A DNA stretch of 10,177 bases from assembly GCA_028565635.1 (NCBI GenBank), contig JAOXYB010066867.1, positions 1 through 10,177 of the forward strand, in the 5' to 3' direction. The notes under the pieces are model-generated. The model searched no databases. It was not told the DNA's origin and worked only from the letters and a program-made list of their open reading frames with translations. This document shows positions 8,599 to 10,177 of this stretch, in pieces; the stretch's first letter is position 1, and each line of letters starts with the position of its first letter. Origin of the DNA: Phoronis ovalis. Its lineage: Eukaryota; Phoronida; Phoronidae. The translations under genes and the position numbers were made by a program.

Positions 8599-8950
8599 GT
8601 TTAGGGGTCGATTTTGGCGGAAAAACACATTTAGGGGTATGTTTCTGGCAAATGTAACTTCCCGTTTAGTGGTTGGTTTTTCAGGTACACCTCCCGTTTA
8701 GGGGTCCTTTTTTCAGTGGGAGCAGCGAGCATCACCTTTTGGCGACCATTTTGCCTTTTTTTAAATTTAGTGTATTATTTTGTTTTGACGCCGTTTTTAT
8801 TTTTTTTGCTTGTCGATTTTTTTGGAGACCGTTTTTTTCTGGTTGTTAACGTTAATTTTTCAGAGAAAACTTCCCGTTTAGGGGTACCTTTTTGAGGAAA
8901 ATCTTCCCGTTTAGGGGTGGTATTTTGATACTCTACTTCCCGTTTAGGGG
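8596..8950. repeat. Seven phased CCCGTTTAGGGG boxes within the transposon
   Basis: The octamer TTTAGGGG, or a one-base variant, starts at 8600, 8630, 8665, 8697, 8877, 8910 and 8943. Five copies have the full CCCGTTTAGGGG; the copy at 8630 reads ACATTTAGGGG and that at 8665 reads CCCGTTTAGTGG. Spacing is 30, 35, 32, then a 180-bp gap, then 33 and 33. The sequence between boxes is T-rich and only loosely conserved, so this is a box array rather than an ordinary tandem repeat. Confidence 0.88.
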
Positions 8951-8979
8951 CTTATTTTAAACCCTACGGACGAGCATGG

Positions 8980-9011
8980 CACCCGACTTCCCTTCAAGCT
9001 AGCTCCCCGGG
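8980..9011 (-). repeat. Right terminal inverted repeat
   Basis: Reverse complement of the left end with two substitutions, ending TAGCTCCCCGGG. Confidence 0.9.
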
Positions 9012-9019
9012 GTTTGATG
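9012..9019. repeat. Target-site duplication, right copy (GTTTGATG)
   Basis: Identical to 8351-8358 and immediately outside the right inverted repeat. Confidence 0.92.
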
Positions 9020-9537
9020 TGGCTAGTGATTCTATGATGTTTAGTATTAATCGAGTTGTGCAGGGTACCTTTAATTTACCCGCCCAGTTATCAGAATATA
9101 ACACAGAAGTGGTCATCTGGGAAACTGAACACTTTCAGCAATGGTTGTTATATGCTTCGTTCTTCAGACACTGAACCGAAATATAGTACTGGGACTCATT
9201 CTTGGGGTCTTACAGATGGCCATATAAAGGAATGTGTAAACCAAGCAGATCGCTTCCATCTGCTGTTTCGGGTCAGATATGGAGCAGCTTCAAGACCATA
9301 CATGCTCAAACTTATTGTGCCATTGTTGTCGCGCCAACTAACAGTACCAACATGAATGGGATTTGCTACAGAGCAAGGAGACCATTTCCATTATGCTCAA
9401 GCATGGATTTTTATACGCACACACAAAGAAGTCAGCAGAAGACGGCACAAATAGAGAAGCGATCCCATCACAAGAAAAAACTTTATCACATTGCTCCTAA
9501 ACTACAAGGCAGTGATGTATACGATTTTATTCTGTAA
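9013..9537 (+). pseudogene. Broken coding-like sequence, unknown family, right of the transposon
   Basis: One frame is open from 9013 to 9171 (53 codons, including SINRVVQGTFNLPAQLSEY and VVIWETEHFQQW). The next frame carries SSDTEPKYSTGTHSWGLTD and RVRYGAASRPYMLKLI to about 9310. A third stretch (AIVVAPTNSTNMN) returns to the first frame and ends at 9537. The alternation of two frames with balanced composition points to an old gene with indels. Removing the transposon and one duplication copy makes the frame of 9013 continuous with GCTATTGTGTTTGATG before 8359. I do not recognise the protein. Confidence 0.42.
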
Positions 9538-9822
9538 ACATTAGAACGATTCAACAACAATTTCCTGATCTTGGTATAAAATAGCAGAGAAATCTTGTAT
9601 GGGAACACTGGAGAAAGCTAACAGGACAAGAGAAAGAGGTGTGACTGAAAGAGCAGTGATACCGGTCGATCACTTTCTTGTGTACGCAACGAGGCTGAAA
9701 AGAATAAACAACGAGGGCAAACTAAAAAGGTACAGCGCAGAGGCCAAGTAATCTGCACCCCTCAACATTTAGCAGTCTCCGATGCCCTGTGGACAGAGTT
9801 TTTGCTACCACCAAATAACAAC
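9538..9822 (+). other. Decayed sequence, no recognised gene
   Basis: Short basic open stretch around 9670-9750 (YATRLKRINNEGKLKRYSAE, then a stop). It is Lys/Arg-rich but does not match any histone tail that I know. A frame shift in the same area gives VICTPQHLAVSDALWTEF. This may be the tail of the broken gene upstream. Confidence 0.35.
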
Positions 9823-9966
9823 AGCGCTTTTCAGGACTATACAAACCCAACAGCCCTTATATATTAGGGCTACTGCTAAACCCAGCAGCCCTTTTCAAGG
9901 CTACTACCAATCTCAACATCCCTTTTCAGGGCTACAGGTTACCCCAACACCCCTTTTCACAGAGCT
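9823..9966 (+). repeat. Five tandem stem-loop units resembling histone mRNA 3' hairpins
   Basis: Cores start at 9823, 9852, 9887, 9918 and 9949 (spacing 29, 35, 31, 31). The consensus core is AGCCCTTTTCAGGGCT, a 6-bp stem with TTTC loop, flanked by CCCAAC and followed by AC. The metazoan histone 3' stem-loop is 16 nt with a 6-bp stem and four-base loop of the type GGCCCT-TTTC-AGGGCC. The units differ from that form mainly by a compensatory G-C to A-T change at the stem base. No copy is perfect: the second has loop sequence replaced (AGCCCTTATATATTAGGGCT) and the fifth has two extra bases. There is no histone gene upstream. A decayed coding repeat (PFQGY-like peptide units) is the competing explanation. 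Confidence 0.6.
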
Positions 9967-10177
9967 ACACCTCGAGAAGTAGTATCAACAGTAAAAACGA
10001 GGGGTCGCAGTTGAGTGTGAAACTGATTGAGTGTTTAGACATGTTAAATGGCCATTCGTAAACAATAGAGTCGAAGGTCATGGATCGACTAAGAATAACA
10101 CATTATGTTTGTATGTGAGATATTTAGTTTCGAATCAGTTGCAGATTCAGACAGTGGATTGGCTGTAAAATTGTCTT
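9967..10177. other. Right-edge sequence without a supported feature
   Basis: Mixed-composition sequence after the stem-loop array. A short purine-rich TCGAGAAG lies about 5 nt past the last unit, but no clear histone downstream element is seen. No open frame of note. Confidence 0.5.

Larger units (their letters stand above)
8359..9011. mobile_element. Non-autonomous inverted-repeat DNA transposon (MITE-like), 653 bp
   Basis: The left end starts CCCGGGGAGCTA and the right end is its reverse complement, TAGCTCCCCGGG. The inverted repeats match over about 32 bp (8359-8390 against 8980-9011) with two mismatches, then weakly further. A perfect 8-bp duplication flanks it. There is no coding frame inside, so it needs a transposase in trans. 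An 8-bp duplication is known for hAT, P, Merlin (8-9), Mutator-like (8-10) and Zisupton-type elements; the CCCGGGG terminus does not settle which. The near-perfect duplication and inverted repeats suggest a younger insertion than the decayed sequence around it. Inside are a 7-bp-stem hairpin and phased GTTTAGGGG boxes. Confidence 0.9.

Noticed and set aside
8596-8950. Interstitial telomere repeat
   Set aside because: TTTAGGGG words are isolated at about 33-bp spacing and not head-to-tail hexamers; they belong to the transposon interior.
9660-9752. Histone gene end upstream of the hairpin-like array
   Set aside because: The basic stretch YATRLKRINNEGKLKRYSAE does not resemble any core or linker histone C-terminus that I know, and the frame is broken.

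Overview
The window is an AT-rich stretch of an animal nuclear genome. It has a multi-exon gene with GT-AG introns, AATAAA signals, a short inverted-repeat transposon with target-site duplication and several minisatellite-like arrays. There is no bacterial operon structure. The coding relics in the right half resemble long uncharacterised proteins that I associate with marine invertebrate genomes (cnidarians, molluscs, sponges). I cannot fix the phylum.

Left part (1-4073): the 3' end of a plus-strand gene. A 25-bp tandem array (1-175) lies in the intron upstream of the first visible exon. Four exons (424-566, 1313-1408, 2911-2954, 3334-4073) join in one open frame of 340 codons plus stop. The product is the C-terminal part of a coiled-coil protein with an acidic/Ser-rich middle and a basic Ser/Pro tail. 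The tail carries an SxIP-like motif (SLIP) and several CDK-type SPxK/R sites, so I suggest, as inference only, a microtubule or centrosome role. I do not recognise the gene.

Middle (4074-5700): AT-rich intergenic DNA with possible poly(A) signals and several perfect short palindromes, but no gene that I can support.

Right part (5701-10177): a graveyard of decayed plus-strand coding sequence. The stretch 5701-7613 is a strongly frameshifted relic of a large transposon-like gene whose 3' part shows FEN/PIN-nuclease-like motifs (ETDT, PDTDV, GC-H/D-YTSF). Downstream, broken coding-like stretches of unknown family (7863-8350 and 9013-9540) are split by a 653-bp non-autonomous DNA transposon (8359-9011). 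That element has about 32-bp terminal inverted repeats and an 8-bp duplication GTTTGATG, and inside it seven GTTTAGGGG-type boxes recur at about 33-bp spacing. Near the right edge (9823-9966) are five roughly 31-bp units whose core resembles the metazoan histone mRNA 3' stem-loop, with no histone gene beside them.

Only the coiled-coil gene looks functional. The right half reads as layered insertion and decay.
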